Below are positions 23,294 through 31,777 of a stretch of 31,777 nt of DNA, piece after piece. A program made the position numbers and the translations under genes. The stretch's first letter is position 1. The number at the start of each line of letters is the position of its first letter. The stretch lies in the NCBI GenBank assembly GCA_002499015.1, contig DAJY01000029.1:1-31777 (forward strand). The letters run 5' to 3'. The stretch comes from Euryarchaeota archaeon UBA242. Lineage in GTDB: Archaea; Thermoplasmatota; Poseidoniia; Poseidoniales; Poseidoniaceae. The notes under the pieces are model-generated. The model ran no database searches. It had not been told where the DNA came from and saw only the letters and a program-made list of their open reading frames with translations.

Positions 23294-24313
23294 ATGTCTG
23301 TTCTCAATATAGCGATGTTTGGCTCGGATGAGTTGGCTAAAGAAATTGCCAAAGCAACTGACCAGCGTGATGTTCACACCTATGTCCATAAGGAAGCAGA
23401 TGCTGATGGGCCGAGAATATTATCGATTATTCGTCCTGCTAAATTCCCCGAAAGATTGAGGCCCTTCCTCAATGCATTATCTGCAGCGGTAGTTGGCATG
23501 GTTGAGATCACAAAAATAGATGCCACATTAGGCGAGGTTGTAGTTGCATTTGCCAGTGCTGGAATTGACAAAGGATTGGTAATAATCAATCCACCACAAG
23601 GCGAATGGGTTGACGAAGACCAAGTAAAAATGATATTCAAACAAGCAGGTTTAGGCAACTGGTCATTTGAAGGAAACGATGGAATTAATTTACGTGCAAA
23701 ACTGTATGGCCTGCTGGACCTAGTTTCCGCCGATTTGAAAGCGATTCAACAGGCACCACTCATCCTCCCAGTTGATCAACATTTCAATGTCAAAGGAATC
23801 GGATTGGTTGCTATTGGTTATGTTCAATCCGGAACGGTAAATGTTCATGATGATTTAGTTCTACTTCCTGCGAACGGGACAGGTAATGCAAAATCACTAC
23901 AGGTGATGGATGATGATGTGCCAGCAGCTGTTGCGGGTGATAGAGTTGGACTCGCTCTTCGTAACGCTAAGGAAGGACATTTGGGCAGTGGTACCATTTT
24001 AGTTCGCCCCGCAATAGTGGATAAAAAATCAGGAGTTAATCTTCCTCTTGCAGTTATTCAACATAATTCCTCAAAAATGACTTTGACACGCTCACCATTT
24101 CAAAAGAGAGATTTAGCGGTTGGAGATATTATTCATGCTAGCGCAGATTTACAATTCGTAGTTGGGCGTATCGAATCAATCGATGGAGCAAATTCTGTAG
24201 TAAATTGGGAATCACCGTTATTCATTAGAAGGGAAAACCCTCAACCTACTTTGATTGCCCAATTGGATTCTAAGCCAAGAATAATGGGTAATGCGATATT
24301 GGAATTAAATTAA
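23294..24313 (+). CDS. SelB/EF-1A-like protein with degenerate GTPase domain
   Basis: A 339-residue relative of translational GTPases. Domains II and III are well formed: ILPVDQHFNVKGIGLVAIGYV (about 158-177), GTVNVHDDLVLLPANG, then a VMDDDVPAAVAGDRVGLAL stretch typical of SelB. The N-terminal about 150 residues take the place of the G domain, but NIAMFGSDELAKEIAK has no GxxxxGK(S/T) P-loop, and no NKxD or DxxG motif is seen. It therefore probably does not bind GTP in the usual way. A role in translation or RNA binding is inferred only from domains II and III. ATG at 23294 is preferred; the frame also opens at a TTG at 23261. It lies 61 bp after accC. Confidence 0.82.
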   Translation: MSVLNIAMFGSDELAKEIAKATDQRDVHTYVHKEADADGPRILSIIRPAKFPERLRPFLNALSAAVVGMVEITKIDATLGEVVVAFASAGIDKGLVIINPPQGEWVDEDQVKMIFKQAGLGNWSFEGNDGINLRAKLYGLLDLVSADLKAIQQAPLILPVDQHFNVKGIGLVAIGYVQSGTVNVHDDLVLLPANGTGNAKSLQVMDDDVPAAVAGDRVGLALRNAKEGHLGSGTILVRPAIVDKKSGVNLPLAVIQHNSSKMTLTRSPFQKRDLAVGDIIHASADLQFVVGRIESIDGANSVVNWESPLFIRRENPQPTLIAQLDSKPRIMGNAILELN

Positions 24314-24411
24314 TCACCTACGGTGGTAAAAAAAGGGTCTAATTTTTAGCCTCTAAAACAGGTTGTTCATCGGTGGATTGATAACCCCTGCCATTTGCTT
24401 GGCTTACTGGG

Positions 24412-26256
24412 ATGCAATCGATTGGACATGTAAATAGTCCAACGAGTGGGGAGAACTTAGAAGTTCTCGGTTCACTTACGTTGGATGGAACTGGGGGCAA
24501 AGTCCTAGCAGTTCTCGATGAGCGCATGCTGTCCTTTGAATCAAAAACAGGGCATATTACTAGTATCCGTTTGTCCGAAATACTCCACACACATCACCAC
24601 AATTCACGACTTGCACCATTTTGGGTCGCTTTCCTAGGTGTGATATTTGTATGGTTTGGATATCGTATTATCGATCCACTAAATTTCAGACTTGGCACAA
24701 TGGTCCTCGGTGGTCTTTTCATAAGTACTTGGATTCTCACAGGAAAACCTACATTGACAATTGAAACAAAAGACAATGTATGTTTTGCAATCATGGGTAA
24801 CGATGCAAGGCTAATGAGGATGAATCATTTAGTTCAAAGAATAAATCAAGGAATGACTCTCAAAGAAGCAAGGGATGGGTTGGAATTACTTGAGAGAGAT
24901 ACCGATTATCCCGGAGTTACCATCCTTGAAGAATCATTGGACATGCTCCCTCCTGTAAATATTGAAACTCCAGCATCAATCACTACATTCCTTGGCAATA
25001 GTGTGGAACAAAGCCCAATGGCAATGTTTGATTCAGCAATGTTTTCTTCAGATGAAGAGCAAGTATTGGAGGCAGAATCTGTACATAAAGCAGAAATGGA
25101 ATTGCCAGATTGGTTTACAGATAATGAGCCAGAATTAGATGTCGGTTTACTGCCAAGTTTTTCAGCGGACGGATTGATTCAAAGAGCCTATGGTAATATC
25201 GAAACAAGAAGATATAATGGGCAAGAACAGTATCAATATGGGGCGCAATCAAATCCAGTCAACAATCCGCAGATTCCTTCTCAAATGTCCTATCAAGAGC
25301 AATTTGGTGCACAGCAAAACTACAATAATTCTCCGCAAATGCACCAGATTCCAGTAAATAACCAGCAGCCAGCATACAATCAGCAGCCAGCATACAACCA
25401 GATTGGAAATCATAATCAAATACCAATGCAGCAAAATATGAATTTACCAATGTCTGGTGATTCTTCAATAAGGCCTTCGCAGAATAATCACGAATCACAT
25501 TTGAAACGCGAAGCAGGTGAAAGTCAATTACCTGATTCGCTACCGAATTTTTGGAATAAAGATGGACCGTATGTGACGCAAACCAATCAAACACAACAAC
25601 AAACGGATCTGATGAATTCCTTTAATGTTCCAGATTCCTTATCCAACTCACTGTTAGGAACTGGTGAGAAATCAATAATTGCCAAAGCTCGTTCCAATAA
25701 TGAAGTGGCAACATCACATCCAAATTCGAATCAAGAGAATCCAAAGCAAAACATTGGTGAGAAGTATCCACATTTAAGGAAGATCGATAATAGTGTAAAT
25801 AATCATTCCAGATTGATAGTTCAAAGCAGAGTTCCAATGCAGAGCCGTGGAGTTGTCAGCAGACTCGTTTCTTTATCCATTCGTGCTGGTGCAAGAACAG
25901 CCACAAGTGTCGCTAAATCTGCTTCTAGGGCCGCGACAAATGCAACTAGAACAGTTCTTGGTAGGGACTCTGGTTACGATATGAGTGCATCGACAGAATC
26001 GCTTCGTGTACGTACAAATCAGGATTTGAGGGGGGAGGCGCTTTCTAGCATTCAAAACCTATCAGAAAATAATGGAGGCAATTTACCTCAACACGAAGTA
26101 GATAGAATGCATCAACACATTAACCGCACAAATTCACTAATCGAGCAACGACAACAGAATGAATTGGAATCAATCTCATTTGATGATCTAGTTGATAGTG
26201 AAGCACATATCTCGACCAAAGCAGGAAAAAGCGGCCTTCCACGATTAGATTCCTAA
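24412..26256 (+). CDS. two-helix membrane protein with PH-like head and N/Q-rich tail
   Basis: In this 614-residue protein of unrecognised family, a beta-rich N-terminus (LEVLGSLTLDGTGGKVLAVL) leads to HTHHH (59-63), then two membrane helices (about 67-87 and 93-110). More strands follow (KPTLTIETKDNVCFAIMG). This looks like a PH-like module interrupted by a helical hairpin (inference). Residues about 255-350 are dominated by N, Q, Y and P (QEQYQYGAQSNPVNNPQ), including the tandem QQPAYNQQPAYN, and look prion-like and disordered. The C-terminal part has an Arg/Ala/Ser-rich stretch (about 482-522) and a final acidic tail. The long tail probably lies in the cytoplasm and may scaffold other proteins. 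It converges with the PfkB gene, 5 bp away. Confidence 0.8.
   Translation: MQSIGHVNSPTSGENLEVLGSLTLDGTGGKVLAVLDERMLSFESKTGHITSIRLSEILHTHHHNSRLAPFWVAFLGVIFVWFGYRIIDPLNFRLGTMVLGGLFISTWILTGKPTLTIETKDNVCFAIMGNDARLMRMNHLVQRINQGMTLKEARDGLELLERDTDYPGVTILEESLDMLPPVNIETPASITTFLGNSVEQSPMAMFDSAMFSSDEEQVLEAESVHKAEMELPDWFTDNEPELDVGLLPSFSADGLIQRAYGNIETRRYNGQEQYQYGAQSNPVNNPQIPSQMSYQEQFGAQQNYNNSPQMHQIPVNNQQPAYNQQPAYNQIGNHNQIPMQQNMNLPMSGDSSIRPSQNNHESHLKREAGESQLPDSLPNFWNKDGPYVTQTNQTQQQTDLMNSFNVPDSLSNSLLGTGEKSIIAKARSNNEVATSHPNSNQENPKQNIGEKYPHLRKIDNSVNNHSRLIVQSRVPMQSRGVVSRLVSLSIRAGARTATSVAKSASRAATNATRTVLGRDSGYDMSASTESLRVRTNQDLRGEALSSIQNLSENNGGNLPQHEVDRMHQHINRTNSLIEQRQQNELESISFDDLVDSEAHISTKAGKSGLPRLDS
25363..25398 (+). 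repeat. tandem 18-bp repeat (two copies)
   Basis: CAGCAGCCAGCATACAAT at 25363-25380 is repeated at 25381-25398 with one difference (final C). It encodes QQPAYN twice (residues 318-329) within the N/Q-rich region. It indicates recent in-frame expansion by slippage or unequal exchange. Confidence 0.85.
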
Positions 26257-26261
26257 TGGCA

Positions 26262-27188
26262 TCAAGAAGTGCTAGTTATCAAACGATATTTTTCCAGTCT
26301 TGACTCATATTCGATAATTTCTAAATTACGAATTTTATTTGTACCAAAACTTTGCAAGGTAAATGAAGCAGTAACCGTTGCATTAACTAACCCTTCAGTT
26401 AATTCTTGTTTCGAAATATTGCCATCACCTTGTGCTAAAAAAGTCGCCAATGCGCCTGCAAAAGTATCACCACAACCAGTTGGGTCAACGATGTCCATTA
26501 CTGGATATGCGGGCATCGAAATTAGACCATCAGGGTGCAAGGCCAAAACTCCATGTTCACCTCTCTTAACAACCAGTATTGCTCCATTAGCCATTTCTTG
26601 CACTTTGTGGGATGCCCTGACTAGATTATCATCATTAGCGAGCATTCTAACTTCGCCATCGTTGAGAACTACCAAGTCAACTTGCTTAATGACTTCCAGT
26701 AATCCATCTCTAGCGATATTTATCCATAGATTCATCGAATCCAATATTGAGATTCTAGTTGGTTTTGATTGTTGGATGGCTGCCATTTGTATTGCAGGAT
26801 GTAAATTGGCACAAAACAGTACCTTTGGTGAGCGATAATCTTCAGGTATCTTTGGTTGGAAATGTTCAAAGACATTCAAATGAGTTTCATGAGTTTCAGC
26901 TTGTGACATATCTCCATGGTAGGAACCTTTCCATCGAAAAGTTTCACCTTTTGCGGTTTCTATTCCCCTAATGTCAAGGCCCGCCTTGACTAATTTATCG
27001 ATATCAGCGGGGAGGAAATCATCACCAACAACACCTACAAGAGCAACAGTTCCACCGTTCAATCTCTTAGCATGAAATGAAGACGAAAAGCCCCCATAAG
27101 TTGCAGAACCTCCTAATTCGTCATCGGATTGACCACTTGGAGTTGACAGTGAATCATATGCGATACTGCCGACGATTACTACATCCAT
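26262..27188 (-). CDS. PfkB-family carbohydrate/nucleoside kinase
   Basis: A 308-residue ribokinase-fold kinase transfers phosphate from ATP to a sugar or nucleoside. The N-terminal motif is VVIVGSIAYDSL, with the Gly-Gly turn ELGGSATYGGFS. The C-terminal signature DPTGCGDTFAGA (235-246) carries the catalytic Asp (D241) and the anion hole. NDGEVRMLA and VVKRGEHGVLAL are typical of the family. The substrate cannot be deduced from sequence alone; ribokinase, adenosine kinase and fructokinase types are all possible. It lies 98 bp after the thioesterase gene on the same strand and ends 5 bp from the convergent membrane-protein gene. Confidence 0.93.
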   Translation of the reverse strand: MDVVIVGSIAYDSLSTPSGQSDDELGGSATYGGFSSSFHAKRLNGGTVALVGVVGDDFLPADIDKLVKAGLDIRGIETAKGETFRWKGSYHGDMSQAETHETHLNVFEHFQPKIPEDYRSPKVLFCANLHPAIQMAAIQQSKPTRISILDSMNLWINIARDGLLEVIKQVDLVVLNDGEVRMLANDDNLVRASHKVQEMANGAILVVKRGEHGVLALHPDGLISMPAYPVMDIVDPTGCGDTFAGALATFLAQGDGNISKQELTEGLVNATVTASFTLQSFGTNKIRNLEIIEYESRLEKYRLITSTS

Positions 27189-27286
27189 GGCCGTGGCTAA
27201 TTATCAATGGTTTATGGAACTGACGACGCAGTAACATTTACATTTATGTGGAGTGAGATAAAGATGCTTAGCAAATAATTGCAACA

Positions 27287-27751
27287 CTATTGTTTACTAT
27301 CGAGCATGTGTTGGCGAATTGCCAATGCTGCATCATATTCAATTTGTTCTTCAGCATTTTCAACAATAAATTGCGGAATTGGAATTGGACGCATCATCGA
27401 ATCAATTGCTACGAAGAAAAAATACCCTTCGCAAATCTTCTTCTTTTTCCAATCGGATTTGTTCAAAGTAAATGCGGTTACCTTAGTGCATGCTGTGTGA
27501 AAACTTGTAAACACTACCTGGCCAGTAACTTCCAGCAGATCTCCTTGATGAGCAGGAGCGATGAATTTCAGAGTATCGATTGAAATCGTTACAAATTCTC
27601 GGTGAGCGAATTTAGCACAAGCGATTCCTCCGGCCTTATCCATTAAAGACAAAAGACGGCCACCGAATAGGGTATTGTATGAGTTTGTATCTTGGGGAAA
27701 TACTTCTTCAATAAGGGTGACAGGTTCCTTAGTATATGGCTCCATGGTCAT
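27287..27751 (-). CDS. hotdog-fold acyl-CoA thioesterase
   Basis: About 154 residues form a YciA/ACOT-type hotdog domain, which hydrolyses acyl-CoA to free acid and CoA. The helix motif is NTLFGGRLLSLMDKAGGIACAKF, followed by FVTISIDTLKFIAPAHQGDLLEV and a Lys-rich CTKVTAFTLNKSDWKKKK strand. The frame is open to 27880 but then overlaps the divergent ThiI-like gene. ATG at 27751 (or 27745) follows an AAGGAG and keeps the normal family N-terminus. It probably acts with the window's other acyl-CoA enzymes, or protects CoA pools. Confidence 0.9.
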   Translation of the reverse strand: MTMEPYTKEPVTLIEEVFPQDTNSYNTLFGGRLLSLMDKAGGIACAKFAHREFVTISIDTLKFIAPAHQGDLLEVTGQVVFTSFHTACTKVTAFTLNKSDWKKKKICEGYFFFVAIDSMMRPIPIPQFIVENAEEQIEYDAALAIRQHMLDSKQ

Positions 27752-27836
27752 TGGGATATCTTTCTCCTTCAAGAAGCCATGTAACAAAGCAAGTGGCAAG
27801 GGGTGGTTTGATGACACCCTTGCTTGTCGACGGGTT

Positions 27837-28508
27837 ATGAGCGGTGACAAAGTCTGCATAGGCTTGGTGTCTGGTGGCATTGATTCACCGGTTGCAGTTG
27901 CTCGTATGCTGATAAAAGGATGGAAAGTGCATCCCTTACATTGCAGTCAAGAGGAGATAACAGGTCCCGCTGCTGAACAGAAAACGATTGCACTATTACG
28001 CCATTTTTTACAGATGGAAGGTCCTATTGGTGATGCGGCGAGAGAGAACTTATCTCGCAAATTAATTGTAGTGCCAGTCACTAAACAATTATCTCTTTTT
28101 ACTGAGCAATGGAATCATACAGAGTATTTTATTCATATGAAGAGGATGTTTAACAGATTGGCGGATAGGGCGGCGCTTGAGATTCCAGCAACTCATGTAT
28201 TGACCGGTGAAAACTTAGGCCAAGTTTCAAGCCAAACATTGGGTAATTTGGGTTCTATTGAGGAGGCTACTAAGTTGCATCCACTGCGCCCATTATTGGG
28301 TTTTGATAAAATTACAATCATGCATATCGCTGCGGAAATCGGAACTTTTGAGATAAGTAAAGGACCAGAAGTTTGTGATGCTTTAGGGCCAAACCACCCA
28401 ACCACTGTGGGTAATAAAGAATGGTTGGAAAAGAGCGAAGAGCGTGTCGGTGGCATGGATAATATTTGTGATGATGCTTGGGAACTAAGGAATTATGTCG
28501 ATTTGTAA
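27837..28508 (+). CDS. minimal ThiI-like PP-loop enzyme
   Basis: A 223-residue adenine-nucleotide alpha-hydrolase begins with the PP-loop SGGIDS (12-17). The middle has the ThiI hallmarks LTGENLGQVSSQTLGNL and LRPLLGFDKITIMHIAAEIGT. The C-terminal GPEVCDALGPNHPTT carries Cys180, in the place of the ThiI core cysteine. The family adenylates U8 of tRNA for 4-thiouridine, or adenylates ThiS for thiamine. Here both the N-terminal THUMP/ferredoxin-like domain and any rhodanese domain are absent, so tRNA binding would need a partner. ATG at 27837 is chosen because upstream codons overlap the thioesterase. Confidence 0.85.
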   Translation: MSGDKVCIGLVSGGIDSPVAVARMLIKGWKVHPLHCSQEEITGPAAEQKTIALLRHFLQMEGPIGDAARENLSRKLIVVPVTKQLSLFTEQWNHTEYFIHMKRMFNRLADRAALEIPATHVLTGENLGQVSSQTLGNLGSIEEATKLHPLRPLLGFDKITIMHIAAEIGTFEISKGPEVCDALGPNHPTTVGNKEWLEKSEERVGGMDNICDDAWELRNYVDL

Positions 28509-28662
28509 TTTTTATTTTCCAATCCAAATAAAAAACGCCGATTCTAGTTAAAATCAATGATTTCAACCCTCCATAGAAGGGTGCCAGTGAAAATCTGAAA
28601 TTGACAATTAAGCGACTAAGTTTTAGGTGGTTTCTCCTTCGCGAGGGTCAGCAGGTGATTTT
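28509..28662 (+). promoter_or_regulatory. leader and promoter region of the large secreted protein
   Basis: The 154-bp gap is AT-rich at its left end (TTTTTATTTTCC, AAATAAAAAA). It contains a hairpin ACCCT(7)AGGGT at 28566-28582. AGGTGAT at 28653-28659 precedes the ATG at 28663 and is a strong archaeal Shine-Dalgarno. The T-rich start probably ends the ThiI-like transcript. Confidence 0.4.
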
Positions 28663-31600
28663 ATGACGCAACAGAATAGAAAAATTAGTACATCAATGTT
28701 CTTGGTAGCATTGATGTTATTTGCACCGCTAGCTGCATCATCAACAGTAACTACATTCGCAAACGGCGATTCAGAAGTAGATGTTGAATTGAGAGACGGA
28801 TCGGCATATTTGAACCTAGTTGACGGATTAGTCGACTTGCCTGCCGGGGAGACTGTGACCGGTGCATCATTGAAGATTGCAACCAATATGATTGAACATT
28901 CATCAAATGCCAGAATTGATGTTGATACAATTCCACGTGTTTGGAATCCTGCTTACAATAATCAATTGACAATTTTCTCTAATATTGATGAGTTCCAAAT
29001 CGAAGATGGTTCTCAAGCAACCCCTGTTAGTTTGAAGTCCGACGGATTCCTGACGGACTTTGAAGGTACGGAAGGAGGATTCATGGACTTGACTATACCT
29101 CCACCACAAAGTGGAATTGGTTGGGAACATGGTTCTCTATTCGGTGGCACTATCACCAATTCAAACTGTGCATCGGGCACGGATTGTTGGGGTACAAATG
29201 TCTATGATGACGATTATACCGATGACAATGGTGGTCAAGGATTTAATTTGATAATGACTTCTGCTGAAATATTCGTCAGCCCTCAGTTGAAAACTCATAC
29301 TGCACACTTCTCATCATGGCACAACCTGGAAAACTTTGGAAACACAGCAACACCGGTTCAAAAGAAAATGATGGACTGCGGATATGTGGAGATTCGTTCT
29401 TCTTTAACAGGGAATTTTGACCCAATGTCCTCTGTAGGTTTTGCGTATATTCCGTTCGATATGACTAATACGAGTGGAATAAGTTATTCAAACGGATATT
29501 GGCAAAAGAGTGCTTCCAATGCAAATAACAAGATTGGGACTCAATGTGGTGGAATTGCTGACACTGATTATGGTCTTGCGGGTAAATCTACTTCTGCATC
29601 GAATCCAACTGGATGGGCCGATATAGCCTTAGATTTGAAAGACTATATTGGAAAATATATTCAACTTCGTTTCGTAATGGAGCATCAAGGATACAACCCT
29701 TCTGCTGGATGGTCTTCACAAGATTTTAACACATCAGGGTGGTATATTGATGACTTCAGATTGGGCGACCTATTACCACAAACCAGTGAAATGACAATTC
29801 GTGGTTTCCTACCATCTACACTTGGTGGGGAAAATCAACCGAATGGATTCGGAATCCTTAATTTGGAATCCGAAACTACCACCAGCGCAACCATTGAAGT
29901 GGATATTATTGATTCAACCAATGGTCAAATTGTAATTGACAATGATGGCAATGCTATGTCTGGACTTTCAGGTAAAATCATTGAATTGTGGGATGTTAAT
30001 TCAACAACATATCCAAGTATTAACTTGAAATTTAGATTTGATTCAGGGCCAAGTCGACTAAGCACGCCTGTATTACATGGTTTAGGAATGGGTACTCGGA
30101 TAGGTACTGGATTTAATCAAACATCAGTTGGAATGAATACTATTGTCAATGGAGTATGGGAATCGTCTGGCATGGGAGAGCCGATGATGTACACTCCGAG
30201 TATTGTAGATACATCATTCACTGTTGCATTGAATAGACAAAAATTCAGTCGCCCAATTACAAGTATTACTCCAATGATTCAAGATGATTGCCCGGAAGAC
30301 CCAGTCATCGATGTTTCCTACACGGGTGTAGCGGGTGTTGAGACTCTGTCAAATAATGTCATTACAAACATGACTGAACCGGCATTCGGATTCACTGCAA
30401 TTATTTCCTACACCAACTCATGCAACATTGGTGGTATCTGGTTCGATCTTGAATTTGGTCACCACGCTGAAAGAATTCAGATAGATGTCGCCCACGATGG
30501 TGATACCGATTGGGGATTTGATGAACCTGCGTTTGGTTATTTTGGTAGACAAACAACTCTTTGGAATAATAAGGCAGACGGTATCAATTATGGAGCAGAC
30601 AGCAAAGTAATGACTGCTGACTTATCAGGAACAGCAATTGGTGGGCATTTCATGCTACCTAAGGGCTCGGTTGTCACAGCTGCAGATGTAGCATTTGACG
30701 ATGTTACAATTCATTCCAACTCCAATCAGATAGAAGGATTTGACCTCTATCTTGTTTCAGGTTCACAAGAGTATAGTCTTGGTAGCATCGATAATACTTC
30801 TATTATCATCTCTGAAGGACTTCCAAATCCACTCGGTCTCTCGGCTGCATTGAATTCATTGTTGACAAATCCAATGGTCCCACATAGCCATGATGATGCA
30901 TATGGTAATAAGTGGATGACTTTCTTCTTCAAGGCGACCTCTCCAAATGCTAGCACAGGTGCTTCAATGACCGTTAAGGGATTAGATATTATTTACGACT
31001 ATTCAACTGTAATAAATAACGGCGATGGACTTGATTCAGAATTAAACCAAGGAATTGCACTTTGGGATGGAGGAGGAGCAACTGCTAGCGTACCAATTGC
31101 AGTATCCTCTACAACTGGTGGTGGAGTCACACTGTCGGAACTTTCAATCTCAACAAGCACTGGATATACCAACACAATCTCAATGAGTGGTAATCCAGTT
31201 GGACTATATCCTAACGGCGATATTTATGAAGTTATAACAACGCACACTGTTGACTCATTGACTGGTTCTTCACTTGCTGAAGCAACACTTTCCTTTGAGT
31301 CTAATACAGGTAATGTGATTTTGTCATATTCCGATTTCTTAGGATTTTCGGAAGCAAGTGATGAAGATAATTTAATCACTCTTGAATCGTCAACACATGC
31401 TGACATTGTCAATGGTAAAGAAGTAATATGGAGATTTAGAGTAAACCCTAATTGGGAAGATACTGGAACAGTTAGGATCTATTCTGGTTTGATTGCTGGT
31501 AATGGTGTAAACGGTCTCCCAGATGCAATAATAATGGCTCCTATTGGAGGCAATGCAGTTGAAAATGATGCAGGAATAACGAGTTTCACACTACAGAACA

Positions 31601-31777
31601 GTATTGGTACTGTTCAAGATTTAGATGATGGAATGTCTAATCAAGAAATCAAATTAGTAGGTTCAATCCGACTACAAGACCTTGATGCATCACCTGACCC
31701 GACTAGTTACTACATGGTCTTGCAATTACTTCATATTAACAATACAGCAGGTATTGTGACTACTGAATGGGAAGAAG
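28663..31777 (+). CDS. large secreted surface protein (partial, runs off the end)
   Basis: The frame is open without a stop for 1038 codons to the window edge. The start MTQQNRKISTSMFLVALMLFAPLAASS is a signal peptide, with basic residues, a hydrophobic core and an Ala-rich end. The mature part is rich in Gly, Ser, Thr, Asn and Asp, beta-stranded and nearly free of Lys/Arg clusters, as in exported surface proteins. Around residues 130-368 a MAM-like/choice-of-anchor-J module is suggested: FEGTEGGFMDL, HFSSWHNLENFG, then SGWYIDDFRLGD. Paired cysteines (NCASGTDCW) may form disulfides. Later parts look like repeated immunoglobulin-like or jelly-roll folds. There is no protease motif in the visible part. 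It may be an adhesin, or a polymer-binding protein or the front of a secreted hydrolase. Confidence 0.85.
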   Translation, partial: MTQQNRKISTSMFLVALMLFAPLAASSTVTTFANGDSEVDVELRDGSAYLNLVDGLVDLPAGETVTGASLKIATNMIEHSSNARIDVDTIPRVWNPAYNNQLTIFSNIDEFQIEDGSQATPVSLKSDGFLTDFEGTEGGFMDLTIPPPQSGIGWEHGSLFGGTITNSNCASGTDCWGTNVYDDDYTDDNGGQGFNLIMTSAEIFVSPQLKTHTAHFSSWHNLENFGNTATPVQKKMMDCGYVEIRSSLTGNFDPMSSVGFAYIPFDMTNTSGISYSNGYWQKSASNANNKIGTQCGGIADTDYGLAGKSTSASNPTGWADIALDLKDYIGKYIQLRFVMEHQGYNPSAGWSSQDFNTSGWYIDDFRLGDLLPQTSEMTIRGFLPSTLGGENQPNGFGILNLESETTTSATIEVDIIDSTNGQIVIDNDGNAMSGLSGKIIELWDVNSTTYPSINLKFRFDSGPSRLSTPVLHGLGMGTRIGTGFNQTSVGMNTIVNGVWESSGMGEPMMYTPSIVDTSFTVALNRQKFSRPITSITPMIQDDCPEDPVIDVSYTGVAGVETLSNNVITNMTEPAFGFTAIISYTNSCNIGGIWFDLEFGHHAERIQIDVAHDGDTDWGFDEPAFGYFGRQTTLWNNKADGINYGADSKVMTADLSGTAIGGHFMLPKGSVVTAADVAFDDVTIHSNSNQIEGFDLYLVSGSQEYSLGSIDNTSIIISEGLPNPLGLSAALNSLLTNPMVPHSHDDAYGNKWMTFFFKATSPNASTGASMTVKGLDIIYDYSTVINNGDGLDSELNQGIALWDGGGATASVPIAVSSTTGGGVTLSELSISTSTGYTNTISMSGNPVGLYPNGDIYEVITTHTVDSLTGSSLAEATLSFESNTGNVILSYSDFLGFSEASDEDNLITLESSTHADIVNGKEVIWRFRVNPNWEDTGTVRIYSGLIAGNGVNGLPDAIIMAPIGGNAVENDAGITSFTLQNSIGTVQDLDDGMSNQEIKLVGSIRLQDLDASPDPTSYYMVLQLLHINNTAGIVTTEWEE

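Noticed and set aside
27675..27836. N-terminal extension of the ThiI-like frame
   Set aside because: It is antisense to the thioesterase coding region and has no THUMP-like features.
1..31777. CRISPR arrays, insertion sequences, integrases or toxin-antitoxin pairs
   Set aside because: No regularly spaced direct repeats, transposase motifs or terminal inverted repeats were found on reading through the window.

Overview
The window looks like a 31.8 kb piece of chromosome from a low-GC, heterotrophic, probably marine euryarchaeon. The Marine Group II/III (Poseidoniales-like) lineage is my best guess. The archaeal signs are an Orc1/Cdc6 replication initiator, a Bat-type HTH_10 regulator, an archaeal class I fructose-bisphosphate aldolase, an archaeal phosphopantetheine adenylyltransferase fused to the GTP-dependent dephospho-CoA kinase domain, a SelB/EF-1A-like factor, TATA-type promoters and GGTGAT Shine-Dalgarno sites. 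No rRNA or tRNA gene, CRISPR array, insertion sequence or prophage was seen. The lineage call is inference.

Layout. Positions 1-72 hold the tail of a plus-strand gene. From 6536 down to 239 eight minus-strand genes follow one another: moaE, moaC, a class II fructose bisphosphatase, an HTH_10 regulator, a PaaA-like di-iron oxygenase, an unknown protein, an EamA transporter and a 3-hydroxyacyl-CoA dehydrogenase. Opposite them run an FAD oxidoreductase and a crotonase (6565-8734). Next come a protein made of seven CCHC zinc knuckles (minus, 8748-9446), the aldolase (plus) and a GC-rich, highly foldable gene-free stretch (10530-10868). An 834-residue winged-helix protein (minus) and a 109-residue winged-helix-like protein (plus) diverge around a dyad-rich promoter region. 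The CoaD/dephospho-CoA kinase fusion and a glycosyltransferase then form a tight pair.

The second half holds a DUF1801-like protein, a small membrane protein, Cdc6 with an AT-rich upstream gap that could be an origin, a metallo-beta-lactamase fold hydrolase, a CysJ-like reductase lacking its flavodoxin part, and a SLOG-fold protein. That last gene diverges from a biotin carboxylase across a symmetrical two-box promoter. After these come a SelB-like protein with no P-loop, a two-helix membrane protein with a long N/Q-rich tail, a PfkB kinase, a hotdog thioesterase, a minimal ThiI-like enzyme and the first 1038 codons of a large secreted protein that runs off the end.

Functionally the region suggests acyl-CoA and carboxylic-acid metabolism (dehydrogenase, crotonase, PaaA-like oxygenase, biotin carboxylase, thioesterase), gluconeogenesis (aldolase and FBPase), molybdopterin and CoA synthesis, replication initiation and surface-protein export. 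The most unusual items are the seven-knuckle zinc protein, the structured GC-rich island at 10565-10730, the pseudo-GTPase translation-factor relative and the prion-like membrane protein.
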